NCBI GenBank assembly: GCA_002307725.1
Contig: DBUB01000010.1
Location: 248,001 to 312,000, forward strand
DNA from: Alphaproteobacteria bacterium UBA1301
GTDB taxonomy: Bacteria; Pseudomonadota; Alphaproteobacteria; Micropepsales; Micropepsaceae
Reading direction: 5' to 3'
Length of the DNA stretch: 64,000 nucleotides
Below the pieces are notes generated by a model. It saw only the letters and a list, made by a program, of their open reading frames with translations, ran no database searches and was not told the DNA's origin. Below, one piece after another: positions 46,137-56,303 of this stretch; positions within the stretch are counted from its first letter, which is position 1, and each line of letters starts with the position of its first letter. The position numbers and the translations under genes were made by a program.

Positions 46137-47249
46137 TCAGGCTACGGTCTTGCGCGGAGCGAGTTTCCGGATGACGTCCGCTTCCTGGATCATTGCCTGA
46201 AACGAGGTCCCTACGCCCGATTGGCCGAGTTTGCCCGCGGCGGCGCCGAGACGGCCCTCGAACACCGCGGCAATCGCGTCGGTGACGGCGAGCCCGAAAT
46301 GCATCAGCGCCGAGGTGTCGCGATAACAGTTCTGATTGCAGGCGGTGCAGCGGTCGGTGTGGTTGGGAATGGTATCGAAATCGAACACCGATCCCATCGG
46401 CTCGCTCCACGCCTCGCAGCGCCAAAGTTGCAGGTTCCAATCGAGATAGAAATACTTGCGGCCACCGACGCAGGCGATTTTCTGCTCCTCGCCACGGGCG
46501 AAGCGGCGCAAATCTTCCAACGCGGCGACGGGGTTCATCACCATGAAGCGCTTCTTCAGCGCCAGGATCGCGTCGATCGCCTGTTCGAGTTCGGTGCCGG
46601 TGAAATCGACCAGCTCGGAGTCCGGATTGAACACCAGCGATGACGACCCGAACGGTTCTTTGCGCGGATAGGAGAAGCTCACCGCGTCGCAGCCGACGTA
46701 ATCCAGGATCTCCGGCAGGCGCGAGAAATCGACCAGCTTGGACACGGTCACGACGGCGACGGTCGGAAGACCGGCCGCCTTGGCGATGGCGACGGATTTC
46801 TTGACGCGTTCCACGACGCCTTTGAGGCCGCGGTTTTTCTCGTGCGTGGGGATGTCGTGGCTGTCGAGCGAGAACAAGAGGGTGGCGAGCCCGGCCGCAA
46901 TCAACTTCTCAATCTTGGCGGGGAGCAGCCAGCCGTTGGAAATCATTGCCGGGCGCATGGCGTTGCGGGTGATCGCGGCAGTCATCTCGAAGAGGTCCGG
47001 GTGCAGTAGCGGTTCACCGCCCTGGAAGTTCACGTAGCGGACGCCGCGCCGGTAGAGAATCGGCAATGCTGCGATGAACTTGTCTTTGTCGAGGTAGTGG
47101 CGATCGGTGACGATCTGCTTGTCGCGGGCGAAGCAGCAGAAGTTGCAGGTCGCCTGGCAAACGTTGGTGACGGACACATCGCATACCGACGGGACCAGGC
47201 CTTTCACCCAGCGGCCGATCGTGGTTCCCGACTCAACGACCTTGTACAA
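46137..47249 (-). CDS. Radical SAM protein with Cys-rich C-terminal segment
   Basis: A 370-residue radical SAM enzyme. Cys31, Cys35 and Cys38 (CxxxCxxC in CQATCNFCCF) bind the catalytic [4Fe-4S] cluster; YVNFQGGEPLLHPDL is the SAM-binding GGEP motif. The C-terminal part has a shortened SPASM-like set of cysteines (CVGGRKYFYLDW, LWRCEAW, CTACNQNC), probably an auxiliary cluster. Family members modify peptides, lipids or cofactors; the substrate cannot be told and no precursor peptide is obvious nearby, apart from the small downstream frame at 45904. Confidence 0.88.
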   Translation of the reverse strand: MYKVVESGTTIGRWVKGLVPSVCDVSVTNVCQATCNFCCFARDKQIVTDRHYLDKDKFIAALPILYRRGVRYVNFQGGEPLLHPDLFEMTAAITRNAMRPAMISNGWLLPAKIEKLIAAGLATLLFSLDSHDIPTHEKNRGLKGVVERVKKSVAIAKAAGLPTVAVVTVSKLVDFSRLPEILDYVGCDAVSFSYPRKEPFGSSSLVFNPDSELVDFTGTELEQAIDAILALKKRFMVMNPVAALEDLRRFARGEEQKIACVGGRKYFYLDWNLQLWRCEAWSEPMGSVFDFDTIPNHTDRCTACNQNCYRDTSALMHFGLAVTDAIAAVFEGRLGAAAGKLGQSGVGTSFQAMIQEADVIRKLAPRKTVA

Positions 47250-47419
47250 CGAAAATCCCCTGCCAATTCAACACGCCGCCGCCATGTTTTTGCGCCGCCA
47301 GGAAGTCCTCTCCCATTGGCCTTATGTCGCGTCCGCGCAAGTTACAATCAATCAATCGCCGCGAAAACCCCTGGCGTTCAGGGCCTTTCCGACGCATCGT
47401 TGCGGCACAGGGGGACCAT

Positions 47420-48868
47420 ATGGATCGCAGGGATTTTATCAAAGTGTCATTTGCGTCGCTGGCGATAACCGGCGCGAGGGCTGACGGTGTGCCGGGCGAA
47501 ATCAGTGCGGAAGAAATACGCGCCGCACGGTTTCCAGCCGATTTTCTGTGGGGAACCGCAGCCTCGGCCTATCAGGTCGAAGGTGCCTGGGACGCCGACG
47601 GCAAGGGACCGTCGATTTGGGACCGTTACGCCCATGCCGGACGACTGGCGAACAAAGCGACCGGCGATGTGGCCTGCGACCAGGTTCATCGTTTCAAATC
47701 CGACATCGCCCTGATGAAGCAGCTTCATCAAAAAAGCCATCGCTTTTCGATTTCCTGGCCGCGGGTGCTGCCGTCGGGGACGGGCGCGGTGAATCAGAAG
47801 GGGCTCGACTATTACCGCCGCTTCGCCGATGCGCTGCTGGAAGCTGGCATCCGTCCGTTCTGCACGCTCTATCATTGGGATTTGCCGCAGGCGCTGGAAG
47901 ACAAGGGCGGCTGGCCCAATCGCGATTTGGCTGGCTGGTTCGCCGATTATGCCGGGCTGATGGCCAAACACCTTGGCGATCGCATTACCGTCTGGGCGCC
48001 ATTCAACATGCCGTGGGATATCTCGCGCGGCGGCTACGGAACCGGTTTTGCAGCGCCGGGCAAGAAGGACTTCGCTCTGTTCTGGAAGGCCGCCCACACC
48101 GTCGCGCTGGCGCACGGACAGGCGCATCGCGCTTTGAAGGCCGCTTCGTCGAAGGCCATGGTCGGCAGCGCCTATGAGCAGGAACCGGCGATCGCCAAGT
48201 CCGACAGCGAAGCCGACCGCGCCGCCACGGCTCGGTATGATGCCTTCCACAACCGGTTCTTCATCGATGTGGCGATGCACGGCCGCTATCCGGGAACATA
48301 TGTCGGCGAAAAGCAGCTTGCGCTGATGGGGTTCGCGCCCGGCGACGAAAAAATCCTGCAAGTTCCGTTCGATTGGGTGGGCGTGCATTACTATCTCAGG
48401 CTGATGATTTCCGACGCCGGTCCGGTCGCCGCCGACAATCTCGATCCGCTGGCTGGCGTGCGCGTCGAACTGCCGAACCAGGGGCCGAAGACGCACGTCG
48501 GCTGGGAGGTGTGGCCGAACGCCTTCTATGACATGCTGATGCGGGTCAAGCGCGACTATGGCAATCCCGTCATCGAAATCACCGAAACGGGGCTGCCCTA
48601 TCCCGAGACCGTGTCCGACCAGATTCACGATACCGAGCGGGTGCAATGGTACCGCCAGCACCTCGCTGCCATGGCGCGCGCCATCAAGGACGGCGTACGT
48701 GTGCGCGCCTATCACGCCTGGACGCTGATGGATAATCTCGAATGGCAGTGGGGATACGGGCGGCGCATGGGGTTGTTTTACACCGATTTCGCCACCCAGA
48801 AACGGACGCCGAAGGATTCCGCGCTATGGTACGCCCGCGTCGCGGAAACGGGAAGGTTGGACGGCTAG
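47420..48868 (+). CDS. GH1-fold protein with Tat-type signal; acid/base Glu replaced by Met
   Basis: A 482-residue glycoside hydrolase family 1 protein. It starts with a twin-arginine-like signal (MDRRDFIKVSFASLAITGAR), then FLWGTAASAYQVEGAW, GPSIWD, HRFSISWPRVLP and YHWDLPQALED, all typical of GH1. The acid/base motif, normally TFNEP, reads PFNMP, with Met197 where the Glu should be. The nucleophile Glu389 is kept in EITETGLPY (usually ITENG). Substituted GH1 proteins such as myrosinases can still act on special aglycones, but ordinary beta-glucosidase activity is doubtful. AGGGGGACC precedes the ATG. Confidence 0.9.
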   Translation: MDRRDFIKVSFASLAITGARADGVPGEISAEEIRAARFPADFLWGTAASAYQVEGAWDADGKGPSIWDRYAHAGRLANKATGDVACDQVHRFKSDIALMKQLHQKSHRFSISWPRVLPSGTGAVNQKGLDYYRRFADALLEAGIRPFCTLYHWDLPQALEDKGGWPNRDLAGWFADYAGLMAKHLGDRITVWAPFNMPWDISRGGYGTGFAAPGKKDFALFWKAAHTVALAHGQAHRALKAASSKAMVGSAYEQEPAIAKSDSEADRAATARYDAFHNRFFIDVAMHGRYPGTYVGEKQLALMGFAPGDEKILQVPFDWVGVHYYLRLMISDAGPVAADNLDPLAGVRVELPNQGPKTHVGWEVWPNAFYDMLMRVKRDYGNPVIEITETGLPYPETVSDQIHDTERVQWYRQHLAAMARAIKDGVRVRAYHAWTLMDNLEWQWGYGRRMGLFYTDFATQKRTPKDSALWYARVAETGRLDG

Positions 48869-49777
48869 ATGCGCAAGGCAATGCTCTCGGCGCTGTGCGC
48901 CATTGCGGTTTTCGGCGGCGCCATGGCAGCCGATATCGGTTATCGCAAATTCGACGGCATGCTGCCCGGCACCGAGCCGCAATTGTTCGCTCCGGATGTG
49001 TTCGTCGCCGACAAATCCTATATCGGCTATCAGTCGCTGAGGGGCGATGCATTTCTCTACGCCGTCACCGACCGCGAATGGATGTCGAGCGCGCTTTATA
49101 TCCGCGTCGCCGACAAGCCGTTCGAAGCGCGGCGGCTCGATCTGTTGCACAGTTCCTGGGAAGGCGAACCGTTCATCAGCGCCGACGGCAAACGGCTTTA
49201 TTTCACCGCCATCCTGCCGCCCGGCGACAAGCCATGGCATTCGGACCTTTATGTCGCGATGCGCCAAGGCGAGGGCTGGGGGGCAGCGAAGCCGCTACCA
49301 GCGCCGGTCAATACCGCGGCCAGCGAATGGCACGTTTCGCTGACCGCCAAAGACGTGCTCTATTTCTGTTCCGAGCGCGACGGCGGGCGGCTCAAGGGCG
49401 ACATCTTCCGCGCCGTGCCGGTTGGCGGTTCGTATCGCGTCGAAAAACTGCCGGACACGGTCAACACGGCGGCGAACGATTGCGATCCGCTGATCGCGCC
49501 CGACGAAAGCTGGCTGATCTTCCATTCCGACCGGCCCGGCGGGTTCGGCGCGCACGATCTCTATATCAGCTTCCGCGACCACGCCGGACATTGGAGCCAA
49601 GCGGTGAACATGGGGCCGCGGATCAATACGAGCGCCTGGGAAATGGCGCCCTCGCTGACGCCTGATGGCAAATACCTGATGTTCGTGCGGCGCAAGGCGT
49701 TCGTTACCGCCGAGCCGTCGCGCATCTGGTGGGTCTCGGCTGCGATTATCGAAGGCTACCGGACGAAAGCGAAATAA
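48869..49777 (+). CDS. Secreted PD40/TolB-like beta-propeller protein
   Basis: A 302-residue protein with a signal peptide (MRKAMLSALCAIAVFGGAMA) and repeated PD40 blades such as FISADGKRLYFTA, DPLIAPDESWLIFHSDRPGG and APSLTPDGKYLMFVRR. Its ATG abuts the GH1 stop with no gap, so the two are probably co-translated; together they may handle an extracytoplasmic glycan or conjugate. Function not recognised beyond the fold. Confidence 0.82.
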   Translation: MRKAMLSALCAIAVFGGAMAADIGYRKFDGMLPGTEPQLFAPDVFVADKSYIGYQSLRGDAFLYAVTDREWMSSALYIRVADKPFEARRLDLLHSSWEGEPFISADGKRLYFTAILPPGDKPWHSDLYVAMRQGEGWGAAKPLPAPVNTAASEWHVSLTAKDVLYFCSERDGGRLKGDIFRAVPVGGSYRVEKLPDTVNTAANDCDPLIAPDESWLIFHSDRPGGFGAHDLYISFRDHAGHWSQAVNMGPRINTSAWEMAPSLTPDGKYLMFVRRKAFVTAEPSRIWWVSAAIIEGYRTKAK

Positions 49778-49781
49778 GTGG

Positions 49782-50423
49782 CTACTTCTTGATCTCGTAG
49801 TGGATCGACGAGAACGTCACCGTCATGCCGCCGCCGGTCGGCGATTGCGCCAAGAGGCCGGTCTTGAGATGGGCAAGATCGCCGCCGAGGGTGAAGGCGC
49901 GCAGCATGGTCCAGCTCACGCCGTCGTGCGAGGCGTTGAAGAAGATGGCGGTTCCGGCGCGGTCGATCCGGAAATAGAGCGCACCCTCGGGCGCGGCAAA
50001 TTCGGTATAGCTGTCGTCGGAGCGGCCTTTGTTGACCACCATCACGACCTGAAGCTTGCCGTCGCCATTCGCATTTTCCAGGCACAGCTTGGCCCAATTG
50101 TCATTGTCGACGAAGACGGTGAGCGCCCCCGAATCCCAGCGTGATTTCGGCGTCAGCGCGACCTTGGCGGAAAGCGTGAAATCGCGCGGGCCGGGCCGGA
50201 CCAGCAGCGTCGGCGCGTTGTCGTCGATCTGGGTTGGATCCCACGGCGGCACGAACCAGTTGGTCTTGGGACCGGCGGCGATGGTGAGACTGTCGGGACC
50301 GGTCGCGGTCCAGTTGACCGGCGGATTGCGAATATCGAATGGCACGGGCAGGGCGGTGAAGGCGGGCCCGGCCGCAGCGGCGGCGACGAAGGCGAAGATT
50401 GCGATGGCGGCGGAACGAAACAT
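49782..50423 (-). CDS. Secreted DUF1349 (concanavalin-like) protein
   Basis: A 213-residue protein with a signal peptide (MFRSAAIAIFAFVAAAAAGP) and a DUF1349 jelly-roll: FTLSAKVALTPKSRWDSGAL, DNWAKLCLENANGDGKLQVV, and LKTGLLAQSPTGGGMTVTFS. Likely carbohydrate-binding. GGGAGGG precedes ATG 50423; a longer frame to 51191 is a shadow. It converges on the PD40 gene, four bases from its stop. Confidence 0.85.
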   Translation of the reverse strand: MFRSAAIAIFAFVAAAAAGPAFTALPVPFDIRNPPVNWTATGPDSLTIAAGPKTNWFVPPWDPTQIDDNAPTLLVRPGPRDFTLSAKVALTPKSRWDSGALTVFVDNDNWAKLCLENANGDGKLQVVMVVNKGRSDDSYTEFAAPEGALYFRIDRAGTAIFFNASHDGVSWTMLRAFTLGGDLAHLKTGLLAQSPTGGGMTVTFSSIHYEIKK

Positions 50424-50546
50424 GAGGCCCTCCCGGTGATTTGTTTTGCCGGGACGATAGACGCATCGCGCCCGTTCGTCATGGGCCTGGAAGCTGCGAA
50501 AAATCGCTTGCCGGTGCGCTGCACCACCAGTTGTGCCCAGATGGGG

Positions 50547-50576
50547 ATGTGTATAGAATTGTATTACGGTACACAT
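50547..50576. promoter_or_regulatory. Operator/promoter region of vapBC
   Basis: ATGTGTA (50547-50553) and TACACAT (50570-50576) form 7-bp inverted arms in an AT-rich stretch, 14 bases before the vapB ATG. Expected site for VapB(C) autorepression. Confidence 0.6.
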
Positions 50577-50589
50577 AAGGCCATCCACC

Positions 50590-50802
50590 ATGCGCACCAA
50601 TATCGAAATCGACGACGTTTTGCTGACCGATGCCATGGCCGTCTCGGGCCATCTGACCAAGAAGGCGACGGTGGAAGAGGGCTTGCGCCTGCTGGTGCGG
50701 ATACGGCGGCAGGTCAAGGCGCTGGTGGAGATCAAGGGGCTGGGCTGGGCTGGCGATCTGGACCGGATGCGCCGCGGCCGGACTGTGAGCGGGCTCAAGT
50801 GA
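50590..50802 (+). CDS. vapB: VapB-type antitoxin
   Basis: A 70-residue antitoxin. The N-terminal RTNIEIDDVLLTDAMAVSG then TKKATVEEGLRLLV is the DUF2191-type ribbon-helix-helix DNA-binding part; the C-terminal GWAGDLDRMRRGR is the toxin-binding tail with the common GWxGDL motif. Its TGA overlaps the vapC GTG (GTGA), giving coupled translation. Confidence 0.92.
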   Translation: MRTNIEIDDVLLTDAMAVSGHLTKKATVEEGLRLLVRIRRQVKALVEIKGLGWAGDLDRMRRGRTVSGLK

Positions 50803-51188
50803 TCCTGGTCGACAGTTCGGTGTGGATCGCGCATCTCAAGGGGCGCGCCACGGCCGCAACGCGCAAGCTGGAAGAGGCGGCAGCCCGCGAGCCGCTTCTG
50901 GTTGGCGATCTGATCCTGTTGGAAGTATTGCAGGGCGCGCGGGATAAGACCCATGCGGCGCGGATCGAGCGGGCCTTGCGCGAATACGCCGTGGTGCCGC
51001 TGTTGGGGTCCGATGTGGTCGTGCAGGCGGCGAAGAACTACCGCAAGCTTCGCACGCTGGGCATTACCATCTGCAAAACGGCCAATCTCATCATCGGCAC
51101 CTTCTGCATCGAACACCGCCATACCCTGCTGCACGCCGACCGCGACTTCGGTCCGATGCGGGAGTATTTGGGGTTGAGGGTGGCGTAG
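50799..51188 (+). CDS. vapC: VapC-type PIN toxin with catalytic Asp to Asn change
   Basis: A 129-residue PIN-domain protein. VapC RNases cut tRNA or rRNA using a cluster of acidic residues. Here Asp5 (VDSSVWI), Glu in LILLEVLQG and Asp in HADRDFGPM are present, but the acidic residue in the KTxDxxIG motif reads KTANLIIG, with Asn96 in place of Asp. That single change (AAT for GAT) would weaken metal binding, so the toxin may be inactive or attenuated. Start is GTG 50799 overlapping vapB. Confidence 0.92.
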   Translation: MILVDSSVWIAHLKGRATAATRKLEEAAAREPLLVGDLILLEVLQGARDKTHAARIERALREYAVVPLLGSDVVVQAAKNYRKLRTLGITICKTANLIIGTFCIEHRHTLLHADRDFGPMREYLGLRVA

Positions 51189-51207
51189 CAACTGGTTCCC
51201 AAAAACG

Positions 51208-51231
51208 CCCCCCGGAGAAAACTCCGGGGGG
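51208..51231 (-). terminator. Terminator of rsgA
   Basis: Perfect 10-bp arms CCCCCCGGAG and CTCCGGGGGG with an AAAA loop. On the minus strand the stem is followed by CGTTTTTGGG, so it ends the rsgA transcript eight bases after the stop; it also separates vapBC from rsgA. Confidence 0.85.
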
Positions 51232-51238
51232 ACGCAGG

Positions 51239-52309
51239 TTATTCCAGACCTTTCTTCCGGCGCTGTGACCGGGTGACCTCTTTGATGAGGCGGCCCCAGG
51301 CGCGTTCGTCTTCCCGGCGCAGTTTGACATCGCGGCGCCGCTCGCTGGATTCGGCCTCACGTTCGAGCTTGCGATAATGTTCGAGGCGTCCGGCGTCGAT
51401 GGCGCCGGATTGCACCGCCTGTTTGACGGCACAACCGGGTTCGGCTTCGTGCCGGCAGTCGTGGAAACGGCATTGTCCCGCGAGCATCGCGATATCTTCG
51501 AAGACGGCATCGAGGCCGTGATCGTCGACCAGTTGCAGCTCGCGCATCCCCGGCGTGTCGAGCAGAAGCCCTCCGGCCGGCAACGCGATGATCTGCCGAT
51601 GGGTGGTGACGTGACAGCCACGGCCGTCACTCTGCCGGACTTGACCGGTCGCCATCCGGCTCTCGCCGATCAAGGCATTGATCAGCGAGGATTTGCCGAC
51701 ACCGGACGAACCGACGAACGCCGCCGTTTCATTCGCGCCAATGCCGGAGCAGAGCGCTTCGACGCCTTCCGAGAGCAACACACTCGTCACGTACACCGGA
51801 ACGCCGGGGCACCGCTTGCCGACCTCGGCGGCGCGGGCGGCGCCATTTTCGGCGATGTCCGCTTTGTTGAGCACGACGGACGGCTCGGCGCCGCTTGCCC
51901 AGATGCGGGCGACATACCGTTCGATCCGATTGATATTGAAATCGGCGTCGAGGCCGCAGACGACAAAGACCCGGTCGATGTTGGCCGCCACCGCCTGGAT
52001 GCGGGTTTGGCGTCCGGCGGCACCGCGGGTGAAAACCGTGCGCCGTTCCAGCACACGCTCGATAATCGTGGTGTGACCGGCGGCCGGCTCACTTTTCAAA
52101 ATCACCCAGTCGCCGACGCAGGGGTGACTGTCTGGCATGGCACGAAGCCGTCCGGAAAGTTGCGCGGTCCCGGCGGATCTGGCGGACCAGACTTCGTATA
52201 GGTTGCGATGCTCGGCGGCGATCCGCGCCACGACCGGTTCGTATCCGTCAGAGGGGCGAAGCTGTTGTTGAAAGAACGGGCCAAAGCCCAGAGTAGTCAG
52301 GTTGTGCAC
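51239..52309 (-). CDS. rsgA: RsgA, small-subunit-dependent GTPase
   Basis: A 356-residue circularly permuted GTPase for 30S maturation. Order is OB fold, G4 (VLNKADI), G5, then G1 GSSGVGKSSL, G2 and G3 DTPGMREL, and a C-terminal zinc region CRFHDCRHEAEPGC. It ends in a Lys/Arg-rich tail. GTG 52309 with GGAGAAC upstream is preferred over a longer start at 52396. Single-gene transcript ended by the hairpin at 51208. Confidence 0.93.
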   Translation of the reverse strand: MHNLTTLGFGPFFQQQLRPSDGYEPVVARIAAEHRNLYEVWSARSAGTAQLSGRLRAMPDSHPCVGDWVILKSEPAAGHTTIIERVLERRTVFTRGAAGRQTRIQAVAANIDRVFVVCGLDADFNINRIERYVARIWASGAEPSVVLNKADIAENGAARAAEVGKRCPGVPVYVTSVLLSEGVEALCSGIGANETAAFVGSSGVGKSSLINALIGESRMATGQVRQSDGRGCHVTTHRQIIALPAGGLLLDTPGMRELQLVDDHGLDAVFEDIAMLAGQCRFHDCRHEAEPGCAVKQAVQSGAIDAGRLEHYRKLEREAESSERRRDVKLRREDERAWGRLIKEVTRSQRRKKGLE

Positions 52310-52666
52310 GACAGAGTTCTCCGCGTGCGCGTTTTCGCGCACGCAATCGCATGCAGGGCGCAGAGACGCGCCAGCGCGACATGCGGATTGGATCAATGAT
52401 GAAGCGATGCGGCGCGACCGGCGCGCCGCCTATCTTCACGCAAGATCAGCAAGGAGAACGATAAACATACACCCTCTACTGGAGCCGATTGCTCCGTCGA
52501 ACCCAGATAATACCGCAGCGCGGACGGATCAATAGCGGGCGTGCCGAACGCAAGGGCGGCGTTGCAAAACGGTATCAGGTCCGGTGCATCCCATACCAAA
52601 AGGCCCCGGTGTTTCCACCAGGGCCCTCGGCACTCTCACGTTCAGGAGAACGTCAGCCAAAAAGTC
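52310..52666. other. Gap between rsgA and glnA
   Basis: About 357 bases. It holds the rsgA promoter region and the glnA terminator (52602-52625). No gene is seen; the short frames are shadows. Confidence 0.5.
52602..52625 (-). terminator. Terminator of glnA
   Basis: Arms GGCCCCGGTG (52602-52611) and CACCAGGGCC (52616-52625) with one mismatch and a four-base loop. On the minus strand it is followed by TTTT, as for a Rho-independent terminator 42 bases past the glnA stop. Confidence 0.8.
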
Positions 52667-54076
<1,410 letters not shown>

Positions 54077-54134
54077 GTTCTCGTCTTTCCCCTTCCAAAT
54101 TGGGTGTGATTGCTCGCCGTAGTCAGTTACCAAA

Positions 54135-54473
<339 letters not shown>

Positions 54474-54510
54474 TCAGCACTCCTTGCGCCGTCATTTGCG
54501 CCGTTAAGGA

Positions 54511-54530
54511 AATAGCAGGGGTTATGCCAA
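54511..54530 (-). promoter_or_regulatory. Sigma-54 promoter of glnBA
   Basis: Minus strand reads TTGGCATAACCCCTGCTA: GG (54528-54527) and GC (54516-54515) are ten bases apart as required for -24/-12, in a good match to TGGCAC-N5-TTGCT. Predicted start is near 54503, about 30 bases before glnB. Confidence 0.85.
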
Positions 54531-54599
54531 CTTGCAGCTACGTAAAAGCTAACAAAAACAAGGGGGTTACCAGACCAATTTGTTTCATGCCTCCGGGAC

Positions 54600-54623
54600 T
54601 GCACAAATTTTGATCTTTGTGCA
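54600..54623. promoter_or_regulatory. NtrC-type enhancer palindrome
   Basis: TGCACAAA–N8–TTTGTGCA, perfect 8-bp arms whose TGCAC/GTGCA ends fit NtrC sites. Its centre is about 108 bases upstream of the predicted sigma-54 start, the usual enhancer distance. It also sits upstream of the divergent nnr gene. Confidence 0.8.
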
Positions 54624-54814
54624 CAACGGATGAGCAAAGTTCAAGGTCGGGTTTGCCCGAATTTTCGACTATTCCGCCTCCACGCCCAGCTTCCGCCGCC
54701 AGCATTGCAAACCCCGCACCAACAGGAAGCGCCGGTCATTTTCGCCCCCAAAAAGGCGACAAGGCGGGCCGGTTCGTCCGCTACAAACGCTGGAACCCGA
54801 CGTATAGTCCGCCC

Positions 54815-56299
54815 ATGCTCGAACCTCCGCATGAAATCATCACTGTCGCCGAAATGTATGCGGCCGACCGGTTTGCCGCCGAACAAGGCGTGCCCACACT
54901 AAGTTTGATGGAATATGCCGGCCGCGCCGTCACCGACGAGGTGTTGCGGCTGAAGCCCAAACCGTGTCCGGTCGCGGTGCTGTGCGGGCCGGGCAACAAC
55001 GGCGGCGACGGCTTCGTGGTGGCGCGGCTCCTCAAGGCGCGCGGCTGGCCGGTGACAGTAGCGCTGCTCGGCGAACGGGCACATCTCAAAGGCGATGCCG
55101 CCGTCAATGCCGGCCGCTGGGATGGCGAGATCGTGCCACTTGCGCCCGATGTGCTGAACGACGCCGAGGTGGTGGTTGATGCGCTCTACGGGGCTGGGCT
55201 GTCGCGTCCGCTCGAAGGCGTCGCACGCGCGACGGTGATCGCGCTCAACGCTTCCGCCGCCGACGTGGTGGCCGTGGATGTGCCAAGCGGGCTGCATGGC
55301 GATCTTGGGCGTTCACTGGACGGGCTTTGTGTCGCGGCGGATGTAACGGTGACGTTCTTCCGCCTCAAGCCGGCGCATGTGCTGATGCCGGGGCGGATCG
55401 CTTGCGGGCATGTGGTGCTGGAGCAAATTGGCATTCCCGATGCGGCGTTGGAAAAAATCGCGCCGAAGATCTTCGTCAATGGCAAACGGCTATGGGGCAG
55501 GGCCTATCCCAAGCCCGAGCCGCTGGCGCACAAATATGCCCGTGGCCATGCCGTGGTGGTATCCGGTCCAGCCCATGCGACGGGGGCTGCAAGGCTGGCG
55601 GCGCGCGGGGCATTGCGCATCGGGGCAGGGTTGGTCAGCGTGGCGAGCCCGCGCGAGGCAGTGGAGATCAACGCCGCCCATCTCACCGCGATCATGGTCA
55701 AGCCGTTTGAGGGCTCTGCGGGGCTGGCGGACCTGCTTCGGGACAAGCGCCTCAACGTGGTCGCCATCGGGCCCGGCTGCGGTGTTGGCGAAGCGACAAA
55801 GGACCTCGTGGCCGTTGCCTTGAACAAGCAATGTGTGCTCGATGCCGATGCGCTGACCTCGTTCCAGGGTGATCCGGCTTACCTGTTCCGTAAGCTTCAT
55901 CCCGGCACGGTGCTGACGCCGCACGAAGGCGAATTTGAGCGGTTGTTTCCCAGCTTGCTGACCAAATCATCAAACCGCATCGAAGCGGCGCGTGCCGCCG
56001 CGGCCGAAGCCGGATGTGTCGTGCTGCTGAAAGGGCCCGATACCGTCGTGGCGGTCCCCGACGGGCGTGTGTCGGTCGCCACCAACGCGCCGCCATGGCT
56101 GGCGACAGCCGGATCTGGCGATGTGCTGACGGGCTTCATTCTTGGCCTCCTGGCGCAACATATGGAACCGTTCCTGGCCGCTTCGGCGGCGGTGTGGATG
56201 CACGGCCTCGCCGCCATGCATTTCGGTCCCGGCCTGATCGCCGAAGATCTGCCGGAACAATTGCCCGCACTTCTGCGGCGCCTTTACGAAGAGATTTAG
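54815..56299 (+). CDS. nnr: Bifunctional NAD(P)H-hydrate epimerase / ADP-dependent dehydratase
   Basis: A 494-residue metabolite-repair enzyme. The N-terminal YjeF epimerase half (about 1-215) has LMEYAGRAV and CGPGNNGGDGFVVAR; the C-terminal YjeF/ribokinase-like half (about 225-490) has GPGCGVGEAT, LTPHEGEFERLFP, LLKGPDTVVA and TAGSGDVLTG. Together they convert damaged R/S-NADHX back to NADH. ATG 54815 follows the divergent gln regulatory region and is 192 bases downstream of the NtrC-type site. Closely followed by the NUDIX gene (4 bp gap). Confidence 0.95.
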   Translation: MLEPPHEIITVAEMYAADRFAAEQGVPTLSLMEYAGRAVTDEVLRLKPKPCPVAVLCGPGNNGGDGFVVARLLKARGWPVTVALLGERAHLKGDAAVNAGRWDGEIVPLAPDVLNDAEVVVDALYGAGLSRPLEGVARATVIALNASAADVVAVDVPSGLHGDLGRSLDGLCVAADVTVTFFRLKPAHVLMPGRIACGHVVLEQIGIPDAALEKIAPKIFVNGKRLWGRAYPKPEPLAHKYARGHAVVVSGPAHATGAARLAARGALRIGAGLVSVASPREAVEINAAHLTAIMVKPFEGSAGLADLLRDKRLNVVAIGPGCGVGEATKDLVAVALNKQCVLDADALTSFQGDPAYLFRKLHPGTVLTPHEGEFERLFPSLLTKSSNRIEAARAAAAEAGCVVLLKGPDTVVAVPDGRVSVATNAPPWLATAGSGDVLTGFILGLLAQHMEPFLAASAAVWMHGLAAMHFGPGLIAEDLPEQLPALLRRLYEEI

Positions 56300-56303
56300 C
56301 TCC

